Counted from the stretch's first letter, positions 54,766 through 64,000 are shown. The stretch: DNA of 64,000 nucleotides from Oceanospirillum linum (GCF_001995095.2 NZ_MTSD02000003.1:124001-188000); one strand, 5' to 3'. Numbers and translations are program-made. Notes: generated by a model from the letters alone, not told the origin.

Positions 54766-55779
54766 ATGGAAAAACGTAGAGTTTTAACCGGCATCACCAC
54801 CACAGGTACCCCTCACTTGGGTAACTATGTAGGTGCGATCCGCCCCGCTATCGAAGCGAGCCGTGATCCGAATAATGAATCTTTCTACTTCCTGGCTGAC
54901 CTGCACGCCTTGATCAAATGCCACGATCCGAAACGGGTACAGGAATCCCGTCGTGAGATCGCCGCTACCTGGCTGGCCTTGGGTCTGGATACCGATAACT
55001 CTGTCTTCTACCGGCAGTCTGACATCCCTGAAATCACCGAACTGACCTGGCTGCTGACTTGCGTTTGTGCCAAGGGCCTGATGAATCGTGCCCACGCTTA
55101 TAAAGCCGCAGTACAGGATAACGAAGCCGAGGGCGGAGCCGATCCGGATAAGGGTATTACCATGGGGCTGTTCAGCTATCCGGTACTGATGGCGGCAGAT
55201 ATTCTGATGTTTAACGCCACCGATGTACCGGTAGGCCGTGATCAGATTCAGCATATCGAAATGGCCCGTGACGTTGCCGGTCGTTTCAACCACATCTATA
55301 AAGGCCAGTACTTTAAGCTGCCGGAAGCCCGCATCGAAGAGAGTGTTGCGGTTCTGAACGGCCTGGATGGCCGAAAGATGAGCAAGAGCTACAACAACAC
55401 GATTCCGCTATTTGTTTCTGAGAAGAAGCTACTCAAACTGATCCGCAAGATCAAAACCAACTCACTGGAGCCGGGCGAACCAAAGAACACCGAGGATTGT
55501 ACTCTGTTCCAGATCTGGCAAGCCTTTGCTAACGAAAGCCAAATTGCCGATATGCGCCAGCAGTACGAAAACGGCATCGGCTGGGGCGATATGAAAAACG
55601 CTCTGTTCGAACTGGTAAACGATCACCTGAAAGAGCCTCGCAGCAAGTACGAAGAGCTGATGAATGATATGGGCTATGTCGAAGAGGTGATGCATAAAGG
55701 TGCAGAAAAAGCTCGCGCTGAAGCCGGTACCCGTATCGACCTACTGCGTAAAACCGTTGGTTTTGGGTCTTTTGTTTAG
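54766..55779 (+). CDS. trpS: Tryptophan-tRNA ligase
   Basis: A 337-residue class I aminoacyl-tRNA synthetase. The HIGH-type motif is PHLGNYVGAIRP and the KMSKS loop is GLDGRKMSKSYNN. The tryptophan-binding segment LLTCVCAKGLMNRAHAYK and DVPVGRDQIQHIEM are typical. It charges tRNA-Trp with tryptophan in the cytoplasm. A strong terminator follows. The sequence looks complete and fits the common bacterial TrpRS size. Confidence 0.96.
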   Translation: MEKRRVLTGITTTGTPHLGNYVGAIRPAIEASRDPNNESFYFLADLHALIKCHDPKRVQESRREIAATWLALGLDTDNSVFYRQSDIPEITELTWLLTCVCAKGLMNRAHAYKAAVQDNEAEGGADPDKGITMGLFSYPVLMAADILMFNATDVPVGRDQIQHIEMARDVAGRFNHIYKGQYFKLPEARIEESVAVLNGLDGRKMSKSYNNTIPLFVSEKKLLKLIRKIKTNSLEPGEPKNTEDCTLFQIWQAFANESQIADMRQQYENGIGWGDMKNALFELVNDHLKEPRSKYEELMNDMGYVEEVMHKGAEKARAEAGTRIDLLRKTVGFGSFV

Positions 55780-55835
55780 GCTCACTTCTTATATTTAGGC
55801 TGGGCTCTTAAGCTGCATGCCCTGAACACGAAAGC

Positions 55836-55867
55836 AAAAATCCCCGATTATGATCGGGGATTTTTTT
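55836..55867 (+). terminator. Terminator of trpS
   Basis: TCCCCGA and TCGGGGA pair over a six-base loop and are followed by seven or more T residues. The reverse strand also has T residues, so it may serve the convergent cyclase gene. Confidence 0.85.
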
Positions 55868-55898
55868 GCATTCGCCTCTACCGCTCAGAGCAGATAGG

Positions 55899-56843
55899 TC
55901 AGGGCGATTCCTTATCCTGACGCTCAGCCACAACGACCTGATTACGACCTGCCAGTTTAGCGCGATAAAGGGCATTATCCGCCCGAAGAATCAGACCGGT
56001 CTGGGTCTCAGGCTGTTTATCGCTTTTCGACGCCACACCAAAGCTTGCAGTCACTACAGGGGCTACGTTACTGCTGGGGTGTTTCAGCTGCAATTCTTCA
56101 ATCTCTTTCCGGCAGCGCTCAGCAAGATGTTCTGCTACATCTACGGCTTGTCCGGGAAGAATGATACAAAACTCCTCACCACCGTATCGGGCAACCTGAT
56201 AACCATAGCTTTGCAGCTGAGTTCTCAGGTAATCGGATACAGCAACCAGGCACTTATCTCCAGCCTGATGCCCCAGATGATCATTATATTGCTTGAAAAA
56301 ATCGATATCAAAAAACACCAGACTCAAGGGCGTTCCCTGGAGCTCTGAGCGGCGCAACTCTCTCTCCAGCATCATATTAAAGTGACGGCGATTAGCAATA
56401 CCGGTCAGCTCATCGGTCAGTGCCATCTGATTCAGTTTTTCAGCTTGCTTGTTCAGCAAGGCTTCACGTCGCACCATAGAACTGACGTCCTGCACCTCAA
56501 TCAAACAGAAGCGCTTACCATCTGACAGCATAGGCTGCACACGAATAGATTGGGAAAAACGCTCACGACGTGCGCCTTGCCCCCGAAACAATGGCAACGG
56601 AGACCGGTTAAGGCCCGGGGATAAAAGTGACGGCAGACCTGATTTTAACGCCTGCATGACGGCTTGGTGAATGCGAAAATCCACAAGCTCAGGATAATGC
56701 TCAAATAGCACCTTACCCTGCAGGTCTTCCGAAGTATCAAAGGCTTTATTGAGCCAATGGTTAATAAAATGAACCCGGTATTCTTCATCCAGAATCATGA
56801 CGCCAGACTGAAGTACTGACAACGCCCGTTCAAAAAGCTGCAT
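55899..56843 (-). CDS. PAS-GGDEF diguanylate cyclase
   Basis: A 314-residue soluble protein. A PAS domain occupies about residues 5-125, a short helix joins it, and a GGDEF domain lies at about 140-305 with an intact active site (ARYGGEEFCIIL). An RxxD inhibitory site is not obvious. It is the last gene of a compact operon with a stand-alone receiver and a CheC-like phosphatase, 26 bases after the latter. Cyclic di-GMP output may therefore be linked to phosphorylation of the receiver. Confidence 0.9.
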   Translation of the reverse strand: MQLFERALSVLQSGVMILDEEYRVHFINHWLNKAFDTSEDLQGKVLFEHYPELVDFRIHQAVMQALKSGLPSLLSPGLNRSPLPLFRGQGARRERFSQSIRVQPMLSDGKRFCLIEVQDVSSMVRREALLNKQAEKLNQMALTDELTGIANRRHFNMMLERELRRSELQGTPLSLVFFDIDFFKQYNDHLGHQAGDKCLVAVSDYLRTQLQSYGYQVARYGGEEFCIILPGQAVDVAEHLAERCRKEIEELQLKHPSSNVAPVVTASFGVASKSDKQPETQTGLILRADNALYRAKLAGRNQVVVAERQDKESP

Positions 56844-56869
56844 ATGTGTTTTAAAGTCCTTAGAACGAT

Positions 56870-57478
56870 CTACTGAACGCCTTCCAGAAAGCCTCTCAGT
56901 GCCTGCTGCAAATTTGCTTCAGACCCACTGCCCATAATAAAGGCCAGGTAACCCTCCAGATTCTGACTCTCAAGAGCCAGTTGGATTTGAATAAAGAGTA
57001 CAGTCTGCTCACTCTCTGGTTTTTGTAAAATTTCATCCACAGAGGCAACAGTTAATTCAGGCAGATCACAGGAAAAAGTATCCTGCAGCATATCCGCAAT
57101 CGTTGAGAAACAAGCGTTAAGAATAATATTCCCAATCTCATTCAAAGCATCCTGTTCAATCTCACTGAGCTGCTCAATCGGGACCTGACTACCCAGCATC
57201 AGGCGAACAATCTCCAGACTGGAGTTCTCCGGAAACATCAGCATCGCTTCACCGGAAAAACTGCCATTAAACATCTGACTGACACAGGTCAGACGCTCGG
57301 CACCAATGCCCGGGGACAGGAGTTCAATAACCCGGTGGATGGGCATAACATGCACCACAGGAACGCTCATAGTGACAGGCTCCTGAGTCAGTTCACTGAG
57401 AGCAGAAGCCGAACGCCCCACACTGATATTAAAGATTTCAGCCAGTGCATCTAACTCCAGTACAGTCAGATCATTCAT
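56870..57478 (-). CDS. CheC-like phosphatase of response regulators
   Basis: A 202-residue CheC/CheX/FliY-family protein with the two family motifs ELDALAEIFNISVGRSASAL (residues 8-27) and EQDALNEIGNIILNA (about 107-121). The paired Glu and Asn in each are the residues that dephosphorylate CheY-P in CheC. The gene overlaps the receiver gene by eight bases, so the receiver is the probable substrate. The pairing suggests a dedicated regulator and eraser outside the main chemotaxis cluster. Confidence 0.82.
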   Translation of the reverse strand: MNDLTVLELDALAEIFNISVGRSASALSELTQEPVTMSVPVVHVMPIHRVIELLSPGIGAERLTCVSQMFNGSFSGEAMLMFPENSSLEIVRLMLGSQVPIEQLSEIEQDALNEIGNIILNACFSTIADMLQDTFSCDLPELTVASVDEILQKPESEQTVLFIQIQLALESQNLEGYLAFIMGSGSEANLQQALRGFLEGVQ

Positions 57479-57842
57479 TTTCCCGGCTCCAGATCGCCAG
57501 TGCCTTTTCAGCTACCGCCGGAGTAATCGGCTTGGCAATAAAGTGAACCCCAAGCTCTTCTGCCCGGGCCTGACTGGAGGACTGAATATTGGCAGACAAA
57601 AGAATCATGGTCGTATCCGGTAGTTGAGGACGCAAAACTTCAACAGCCTCAAAACCATCCATCACCGGCATATTAATATCCATAACAATCAGATCCGGCG
57701 TGTCAGCGGTGGCCTTTTCAACGGCCTGCTGGCCATCTTCTGCCTCAACTATCAGCCAGTCGCTGGCGACCATATTGATCATTTTACTTAGCATCATGCG
57801 GGAAACACGACTGTCGTCCACCACCAAAACCGTTTTGCTCAT
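57471..57842 (-). CDS. Single-domain CheY-like response regulator
   Basis: A 123-residue receiver with no output domain. The acidic pocket is LVVDDS, the phospho-acceptor Asp is in LIVMDINMPVMDG, and the conserved Thr/Ser (LLSAN) and Lys (IAKPIT) are present. AAGGTAG precedes the ATG. It heads an operon with a CheC-like phosphatase and a cyclase. No histidine kinase lies nearby, so the phosphate donor is elsewhere in the genome. Confidence 0.9.
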   Translation of the reverse strand: MSKTVLVVDDSRVSRMMLSKMINMVASDWLIVEAEDGQQAVEKATADTPDLIVMDINMPVMDGFEAVEVLRPQLPDTTMILLSANIQSSSQARAEELGVHFIAKPITPAVAEKALAIWSRENE

Positions 57843-58060
57843 AAATCTACCTTAAAATTAAAATCTGAAAACAGAGCTGCTGTCTGAAATTGTGTTTAAC
57901 AGCTCAGAAGCTTTATGGGGCGATTAAATAAGCTGTTCTTAGGCTAATCTATCGTATATTCGCTTAAAAAGCAGTATCCAGCCGGATTGTTTATTGCGAC
58001 ACAGCATAGAAAAATTACAAGAAGTTACACCTTTAATTTATAACCAACTGATATAAAAGA

Positions 58061-58093
58061 AAAAAACCGATTGGATATTCCAATCGGTTTTTT
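58061..58093. terminator. Bidirectional terminator downstream of the RND pump
   Basis: CCGATTGGA and TCCAATCGG pair perfectly over a TAT loop, flanked by six A residues and six T residues, so it can act on both strands. It closes the minus-strand RND operon. Confidence 0.88.
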
Positions 58094-58124
58094 CAGTAGA
58101 TACGAGACTAAACAGTACTGATGA

Positions 58125-61100
58125 CTATTCGTAATCTGGCTCAGGCATATGTGGCAGCTTCTGCACAATGTAAGTGTAAACCGTTGGTACCACATAAAGT
58201 GTTAGTAACGTACCAAAAGTCAGACCGCCTACAATCACCCAACCAATAGCCTGGCGACTTTCTGCACCGGCACCGGTAGCCAGGGCCAACGGCAGGTTAC
58301 CCAGCACCATTGCACCGGTCGTCATCAGAATCGGACGCAGACGCAGAACACTCGCTTCGACAATCGCTTCAAACTTCTCTTTGCCCTCTTCCCTGAGCTG
58401 GTTGGCAAATTCCGTCATCAGAATACCGTGCTTGGTGATCAGACCAATCAGTGTAATCAGGCCGATCTGACTATATACATTCAAGGTACCACCGGTCATC
58501 TTCATGGTGAGCAGCGCCCCCAAAATAGCCAATGGAACCGTCAGCATAATCACCATTGGAGAGCGGAAGCTCTCAAACTGTGCTGCCAGAACCAGATAGA
58601 TGAAGCCCAGCGCCAAAATAAAGGTAATCATCAGAGAGTCGCCAGATTCCACATATTCCCGGGCCTGGCCACTGTAATCAAACTGGATTCCCTGAATACC
58701 CATCTCTTCCGCTGTTTGCTCAATCGTATCCCGTAGCCAAACCAGAGCATCCCCCTGAGTCAGCCCCGGAGTCAGACTGGCTTTAATGGTTGCTGCGCGC
58801 AGTTTATTGAAGTGGTTTAGTTCCTTAGGTGCAACCGTCTCAACCAAGGTTACCAGGTTTGATAACTGGATCATCTGGCCCGAAGAAGAACGCACATAAA
58901 TAGACGACAATGAAGATGGTGTAGCGCGATCCACATCCGCTACTTTAGCAATAACATCATATTGCTCATTACCATCTTTATAGCGGGTAATCGTCCGACC
59001 ACCCAGCAGAGTTTCCAACGTGCTGGTCACATCGGAAATAGAAACCCCTATCGCTGCAGCCTTATCACGATTAATCTTCAGGTTGATCTGCGGTTTGTTC
59101 AGTTTCAGATCAACATCCGGGTTAACCAGCTTTCCACTGGCGTAAACCTTGCCCATAACCGCGCCAATCAGCTTCTGCAAATCTTCGAAGTTGGCCGTGG
59201 ACTGAACAACCATTTCAACCGGGCGGGCAGTCGGGCTTTGTCCCAGGGATGCCGGTGTAATCGGGAATGACATGATACCCGGAATACCGGCATACATAGG
59301 GCCACCCAGAGTTCCTGCAATTTCCTGAGCACTCCGTTCGCGCTCTTCCCAATCTTTAAGACCGGCAAAAGAAATCACATTACTTTCCGTTGGGAACAGA
59401 CCGGTAATCACGAAATAGCGCTCAATCTCCGGTACACCAGAGAATACACCTTCAATCTGACGGCTGTACTTGTCCAGAAATTCTGTAGTAGATCCTTCAG
59501 GGCCGATACCAAAGCCGATAATCGTTCCCCGGTCTTCAACCGGTGACAATTCGCTGTTCAGACTGCTAAAGGTAATATACAAACCACCCAAACAGGCCAC
59601 ACCAACCAACAGCACAACCGGACGAGCTTTCATGGTCCATTTCAGAGAGCGACGATAAAGGTCACCCAGGCCGTTCAGAACTTTCTCACCCCAAAGGTAG
59701 AACTTACCATGATTCTCATGCTTAAGAATGCGGGAACACATCATGGGTGATAAGGTTAAAGCAACAAAGCCCGATACAAGTACAGCTCCGGCCAGTGTCA
59801 GTGCAAATTCTGCAAACAGCTTACCTGTCCGTCCTTCGGTAAAGGCCAAAGGCGTAAACACCGCCGCCAGAGTAATGGTCATAGCGATAACCGCAAAACC
59901 GATCTCTTTGGAGCCTTTAAATGCCGCCTGAACCGGGTGCATCCCCTCTTCAATGTGACGATAGATATTCTCCAGCATCACAATAGCATCATCCACCACC
60001 AGACCAATGGCCATCACCATCGCCAACAGCGTCAGAGTGTTGATGGAGTAGCCCAATATGTACATAAAGACAAAGGCACCAATCAGAGAAACCGGAATGG
60101 TGACCAGAGGAATTAAAGTCGCACGCAGGGAGCGCAGGAAGATAAAGATCACCAGAATAACCAGGATCACAGCTTCTGCGATGGTGGAATACACTGCTTT
60201 AATAGAGCGATCAATAAAAATAGAGGAATCGTAAGCGACATTCACTTTCATTCCTTCCGGCAGAATCGCTTCAATTTCCGGAATCATCTCACGCACACTA
60301 CTGGAAACATCCAGCGGGTTAGCCACCGACTGTTTGACAACCCCCATAGCAACAGCCGTCTTACCTTTAAAACGTACCGTGCCCCGATCATTTTCAGCAT
60401 CAATACGAACACGGGCAACATCTTTTACCCGAACAAGATAACCGTCGTTGTCACGGAGGATCACCTGCTCGAACTCTTCCGGGGTCTGCAGATCCGTTTG
60501 AGCTAACAGGGTAAATTCACGATTCTCAGACTTGATTGTACCCGATGGGACCTCAAGGTTCTGACTACGTATCGCATTGGATATATCGGTAGTTGTGACA
60601 CCAAAGGCCGCCATACGCGCCTTATCCAGCCAAATGCGCATAGCATATCGGCGCTCACCAAAGATACGGACTTCAGCCACACCTGGCGCAGTCTGCAGAC
60701 GGTCTTTCACCAGTCGATCGGCAAAATCGGTCATCTCTAACGGCGTATGGTTCGGGCTGGAAAAGGCCAGATACATAATAGGCTGAGCATTTGCCTCTAC
60801 CTTCGCAACGATCGGCTCATCAATATCATCCGGCAAGCGACCCCGTACACGGCCCACACGGTCACGCACATCAGAAGCTGCGTTGTCGGCATTACGCTCC
60901 AACTTAAAGTTAATAGTGATCTGACTCTCTCCGGTACTGGAAGAAGAGGTCATATAATCGATACCTTCAATACCAGAGAGTGAATCTTCCAGTACATTCG
61001 TTACCTGAGATTCGATAATACTGGCGTTAGCACCAGTATACGTGGTGACAACAGAAACCGTCGGCACATCAATATTCGGGTACTCCCGAACCGAAAGACG

Positions 61101-61190
61101 GTCGTAGGCGATCACGCCCACCAGCATCAGCAACAGACTCATCACTGTTGCAAATACCGGTCGTTTAATGGAAATTTCTGACAATACCAT
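58125..61190 (-). CDS. RND efflux pump inner membrane transporter (HAE1/AcrB family)
   Basis: A 1021-residue resistance-nodulation-division transporter. N-terminal helix, two large periplasmic loops and twelve membrane segments are apparent. The proton-relay Asp pair stands in GLVVDDAIVMLENI (about residue 405), and the family start ISIKRPVFATVMSLLLMLVG is present. It exports drugs, bile salts or other amphiphiles from the periplasm and inner membrane through a TolC-like channel. The adaptor gene is 38 bases upstream on the same strand. No outer membrane factor or local TetR regulator is encoded in the window. Confidence 0.92.
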   Translation of the reverse strand: MVLSEISIKRPVFATVMSLLLMLVGVIAYDRLSVREYPNIDVPTVSVVTTYTGANASIIESQVTNVLEDSLSGIEGIDYMTSSSSTGESQITINFKLERNADNAASDVRDRVGRVRGRLPDDIDEPIVAKVEANAQPIMYLAFSSPNHTPLEMTDFADRLVKDRLQTAPGVAEVRIFGERRYAMRIWLDKARMAAFGVTTTDISNAIRSQNLEVPSGTIKSENREFTLLAQTDLQTPEEFEQVILRDNDGYLVRVKDVARVRIDAENDRGTVRFKGKTAVAMGVVKQSVANPLDVSSSVREMIPEIEAILPEGMKVNVAYDSSIFIDRSIKAVYSTIAEAVILVILVIFIFLRSLRATLIPLVTIPVSLIGAFVFMYILGYSINTLTLLAMVMAIGLVVDDAIVMLENIYRHIEEGMHPVQAAFKGSKEIGFAVIAMTITLAAVFTPLAFTEGRTGKLFAEFALTLAGAVLVSGFVALTLSPMMCSRILKHENHGKFYLWGEKVLNGLGDLYRRSLKWTMKARPVVLLVGVACLGGLYITFSSLNSELSPVEDRGTIIGFGIGPEGSTTEFLDKYSRQIEGVFSGVPEIERYFVITGLFPTESNVISFAGLKDWEERERSAQEIAGTLGGPMYAGIPGIMSFPITPASLGQSPTARPVEMVVQSTANFEDLQKLIGAVMGKVYASGKLVNPDVDLKLNKPQINLKINRDKAAAIGVSISDVTSTLETLLGGRTITRYKDGNEQYDVIAKVADVDRATPSSLSSIYVRSSSGQMIQLSNLVTLVETVAPKELNHFNKLRAATIKASLTPGLTQGDALVWLRDTIEQTAEEMGIQGIQFDYSGQAREYVESGDSLMITFILALGFIYLVLAAQFESFRSPMVIMLTVPLAILGALLTMKMTGGTLNVYSQIGLITLIGLITKHGILMTEFANQLREEGKEKFEAIVEASVLRLRPILMTTGAMVLGNLPLALATGAGAESRQAIGWVIVGGLTFGTLLTLYVVPTVYTYIVQKLPHMPEPDYE

Positions 61191-61228
61191 GCCGAAGATG
61201 CTCCTTAATTAGCCATTAGCAGATGGGC

Positions 61229-62302
61229 TTACTGGCTTTGTTCAGCCTGAGGTTTTGCGGATTGCAGATTTACCGGCATGGCTGCTGCACCAGGACGGAG
61301 TTTCATTTGTCCTGCTGTAACAACAATATCACCTGCTTTAACCCCCTGAAGAACCTGTACACGGCCACGTTCCCGAATACCTGTCACCACAGGGCGAATA
61401 GCAACTTTACCTTCTTCCAGCACATAGACCAGTTGAACATTCCCCTGGGGAACTAACGCCTCTTCCTGCAGAAGCAGTGCATCTTCAATCGTTTCCAGAT
61501 TCAGGTTAACACGGGCAAACAGACCCGGACGCAACTTACCACTATCATTAGGCAAGCTGGCGACCACCTTCACACTTCGGCCATTCACATCCACTTCCGG
61601 AGACACGGCGAATACGGTGCCTTTAAACTGCTCACCTGGAATCGCATCTATAGAAACAGCAACACTTTGCCCCACCGCAAGGCCTGTCAGATAAACCTCA
61701 GGAACACGGAATTCAATACGCAGCGGGTTAACAGATACCAGACTGACCAACGACTGCCCTGGTGTCACATACTCACCAACACTGACCTCACGCAAACCCA
61801 CCAGGCCATCAAAAGGTGCGTTCAGCGTCATTTTGCCCAATCGCTCTTTAGCCAGTGCAACACCTGCCTGGTCAATACGCAGTTTTGCCAAAGCACTATC
61901 CCGGGTATTAACACTACCTGCGTTAGAGCTTACCAATTGATTAGCACGCTTATATTCAACCTCGCTAAGTCCCCGACTGGCTTCAGCCTGTTTCAGTTCA
62001 GCGCTCGGAATAGAGTCATCCAGCTTAATCAGAGGCATACCTGCCTTAACCATCTGGCCTTCACGGAATAAAATTTTTGCAACCCGGCCCGCCACTTCAG
62101 GACTGATGACAACAGACTCATCCGCTGAAAGGGAACCAACCACCTCCACCGTGCGTTCAAGAGTTTCTGCCTGTACAACCTGTGCCTCCACCGGCATCGG
62201 AGGCATTTCTGCTGCATTGGCCTTAATGGCGCTGAAAGTAAGGGCACTGATGAAAGGTAACAAAGCACCGAATGTCAGTGTCCGGGAAAGGGAGTGTTTC
62301 AT
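61229..62302 (-). CDS. RND efflux periplasmic adaptor (membrane fusion protein)
   Basis: A 357-residue adaptor. The signal sequence covers about residues 1-28 (LLPFISALTFSAIKANA). A biotinyl-lipoyl half-motif (VVISPEVAGRVAKILFREGQMVKAG), a helical hairpin and a beta-barrel (GLVGLREVSVGEYVTPGQSL) follow. Start 62302 has GAGG nine bases upstream and gives a usual signal peptide; a longer frame from 62401 would add 33 unlikely residues. It is in an operon with the RND transporter and links it to the outer membrane channel. Confidence 0.9.
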   Translation of the reverse strand: MKHSLSRTLTFGALLPFISALTFSAIKANAAEMPPMPVEAQVVQAETLERTVEVVGSLSADESVVISPEVAGRVAKILFREGQMVKAGMPLIKLDDSIPSAELKQAEASRGLSEVEYKRANQLVSSNAGSVNTRDSALAKLRIDQAGVALAKERLGKMTLNAPFDGLVGLREVSVGEYVTPGQSLVSLVSVNPLRIEFRVPEVYLTGLAVGQSVAVSIDAIPGEQFKGTVFAVSPEVDVNGRSVKVVASLPNDSGKLRPGLFARVNLNLETIEDALLLQEEALVPQGNVQLVYVLEEGKVAIRPVVTGIRERGRVQVLQGVKAGDIVVTAGQMKLRPGAAAMPVNLQSAKPQAEQSQ

Positions 62303-62651
62303 GTAATTGAGCCTCTGCTTATCCTTGAGCATGTTGTGTTGCTGAGCTGCTTGCTTTATACAGTCTTGTTGAACAACGTATGCTGCCGTTGTCGGCGACA
62401 TGTAGCGTTCGTACTCGAACTATCAGCGAGTCATACACGAGCTACGTCGCACAGGACAAATGGATTGATATGTAAAATAACGGACTATGATACTCAGCTT
62501 TAAGGCGCATCATAGAGGAACAATTAATCGTCAATCATCCTGTGAGTAATAACCCGGAGAATCGAGTATCTCAGATATTTTTTCAATGAGAAATCCAAAT
62601 GATTTTACCTGAAACCGGCCACGCTCTGTACCGCACCCGGAAAGCTGCATC
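62303..62651. other. 349-bp intergenic region upstream of the RND operon
   Basis: It separates the RND operon from the ZIP transporter gene. It should hold the RND promoter. An ACTCG/CGAGT pair near 62413-62431 is weak. No protein or RNA gene is supported. Confidence 0.4.
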
Positions 62652-63374
62652 TCAGCCATGAACCAGTATTTGCTGCCCCAAAAGCCCGGTAAGAAAACCT
62701 GCAACCGCCGCCATTGGTGGCCACCAGTCCTTATCAAGACGAACCTGGGGTGCAATATCCTGGAACGTCAGATAAAGAATGCCGCCAGTCGCCCAAAGCA
62801 TAATGAAGCCGAGCGCCATTTCCATTTCTGAAAGCCAGACAAAACCTACCCAGGCAGAGAACGGGCCAATAGGTACCAGCAGAATAAAGAAGATCAGGAT
62901 TTTCCGACACTGCCCCGGACGAACAGCGATCATTTCACGGTACGCATTAAAGCCTTCCGGCAGATTCTGCAGCGCCATCAGTAGCGCCAACAGCAAACCA
63001 CTCTCACTCCCCAGGGCCAGAGAAGCGCCCAGGGCCATCGCCTCTGGCATAAAATCCAGCAACATCGCCAGTAACTGGGCCGTTGAACCGCCCTGACGAC
63101 TCAGAATGATATCCGCAACCATGAACATCAGGCCGCCACTTAGCACCGCAACTGCAACCCATACCGTTGATAGTGATTTCTGGCCTTCCGGCACCAGAAC
63201 CAGCGCAACGGCGGCCAACAGGACACCCGCTCCATAGGCAATCACCGAGTGCTTCAGCTCCTGCTCAAGCCACTGATTCTGAAAGCGCTCAATTCGGGCC
63301 AGAAAACCGCCCAAAGGTATGGTTATCGCTGCAAGCGTCGAATAAAGCAACGCCAGCTTCAGGGCTTCAGACAT
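62652..63374 (-). CDS. ZIP-family divalent metal transporter
   Basis: A 240-residue membrane protein with about eight helices. The conserved metal-site helices are seen as LLDFMPEAMALGASLALG (near residues 108-125) and LLMALQNLPEGFNAYR (near 132-148). The usual His of helix IV is replaced by Asn or Met at some positions, so ion specificity is unclear. Zn, Fe or Mn uptake is typical of the family. The start at 63374 has AAGGGA six bases upstream; a longer frame from 63458 is less likely. Confidence 0.82.
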   Translation of the reverse strand: MSEALKLALLYSTLAAITIPLGGFLARIERFQNQWLEQELKHSVIAYGAGVLLAAVALVLVPEGQKSLSTVWVAVAVLSGGLMFMVADIILSRQGGSTAQLLAMLLDFMPEAMALGASLALGSESGLLLALLMALQNLPEGFNAYREMIAVRPGQCRKILIFFILLVPIGPFSAWVGFVWLSEMEMALGFIMLWATGGILYLTFQDIAPQVRLDKDWWPPMAAVAGFLTGLLGQQILVHG

Positions 63375-63473
63375 GATGCATCCCTTCTTATATATTCTGA
63401 TCAGAAAAAAGCTCGTTAAAGCATTCAGAAGGCTACAGTAAAGCCCTTGTGACTGCACTTTTATCCTACTGAA

Positions 63474-64000
63474 TCAGGCTATAAAACTCTGCCAGAGAAG
63501 GCGCAAAGCCAGTAGCGTGACAATCAGTGCAAAACCCCGACGAAACAGATGCCCCGGAATCCGGTTCAGCAGCTTAAGTCCCAACCAGGTCCCGAAAGCA
63601 CCGGCAGCAATCATTAATACAATCGGTACCAACCATGCAGAAAAGTGGAAGCCCAATGCCCCAAAGACAACCGCCTTGGTCACATGCTGAAATGACATAC
63701 ATGCAGAGAAGGTTGCGGTTGTGGATAATTTATCCTGACCCAACCGGTGCACAAAGGCCGCCACTAAAGGACCTGTCGCCCCAACGAACATAGAGATCAG
63801 GGTTGTCAGTCCTCCGGCAAAAACGGTTTTAGCACCACTTACAGCCAGTTTTTTCGGCTTTGGCCCCCAAACCATATAGAGAATAAAAAACGCTACAGCC
63901 CCCTGAATCCAGTCAACCGGTAGCTGAACAAGCACCTGAGACGCGATCAAAGCTCCCAGCATAGCGCCCAGAGTAAACCTCAACACCATTGGCCAGTGAA
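63474..64000 (-). CDS. TauE/SafE family permease, 5' end outside window
   Basis: The visible part encodes 171 residues from an internal ATG at 63989, and the frame stays open to the window edge (HWP before the Met). It has the later helices of a TSUP protein, including LTTLISMFVGATGPLVAAFV, the second conserved half. The N-terminal half must lie beyond position 64000. It resembles the intact family member at 18609. The substrate is unknown. Confidence 0.8.
   Translation of the reverse strand, partial: HWPMVLRFTLGAMLGALIASQVLVQLPVDWIQGAVAFFILYMVWGPKPKKLAVSGAKTVFAGGLTTLISMFVGATGPLVAAFVHRLGQDKLSTTATFSACMSFQHVTKAVVFGALGFHFSAWLVPIVLMIAAGAFGTWLGLKLLNRIPGHLFRRGFALIVTLLALRLLWQSFIA

Overview
The window looks like chromosome from a marine gammaproteobacterium, probably Oceanospirillales or Oceanospirillaceae-like. 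This is inferred from gene content: a block of rppH, ptsP, lgt, thyA and folA that resembles the Pseudomonas neighbourhood, a Vibrio-type long ThyA, TRAP and ABC solute transporters, many GGDEF and chemotaxis proteins, and about 50% GC. It is a dense chromosomal stretch. No rRNA, convincing tRNA, insertion sequence, prophage or CRISPR array was seen.

Layout. 0-8.7 kb: CYTH-CHAD phosphatase, voltage-gated K+ channel, DUF3087 protein, a sigma-54 activator beside its probable target (a 3-ketoacid/acetate CoA-transferase behind a visible -24/-12 promoter), then an ECF sigma/anti-sigma pair. 8.9-15.1 kb: a chemoreceptor, a polar amino acid ABC importer with a terminator hairpin between binding protein and permeases, and a CBS protein; a perfect TyrR-type box lies upstream. 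15.2-29.9 kb: a coiled-coil ProQ-domain protein, folA, thyA, lgt, a TauE exporter, a degenerate and frameshifted hybrid sensor, an NRDE protein, an L,D-transpeptidase, ptsP, rppH, a HAD phosphatase and a TrpB2-type enzyme.

30.2-45.2 kb is the most coherent accessory region, a glutarate/lysine catabolism super-locus. Glutarate 2-hydroxylase (glaH) and L-2-hydroxyglutarate oxidase (lhgO), with a divergent CsiR-like GntR regulator, form the route to 2-oxoglutarate. A CaiB-type CoA-transferase (gcdG) and glutaryl-CoA dehydrogenase (gcdH), with a LysR regulator, form the route through glutaryl-CoA. A TRAP transporter between them is a candidate importer. The promoters of gcdH and gcdG, 12.7 kb apart, share a bipartite motif at the same distance (101-102 nt) from the two start codons, which ties them into one regulon. 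An azlCD exporter with an HTH-cupin regulator and a 38-bp palindromic operator is embedded in the region, as is a (GTCAGGA)7 array closed by a 12-bp inverted repeat.

45.2-64 kb: a PAS-GAF-PAS-GGDEF cyclase, a Yip1 gene with an in-frame TGA, housekeeping genes (RluA-type synthase, two Nudix enzymes, gamma carbonic anhydrase, purT, trpS), a HEPN/Abi-type defence gene between purT and trpS, a compact REC-CheC-GGDEF operon, an RND efflux pump with its adaptor but no outer membrane channel, a ZIP metal transporter, and a TauE gene cut by the window end.

Start sites were moved from the longest open frame where the ribosome binding site or family N-terminus argued for it; each case is noted. All functions are read from sequence motifs and memory of protein families; no database search was run.
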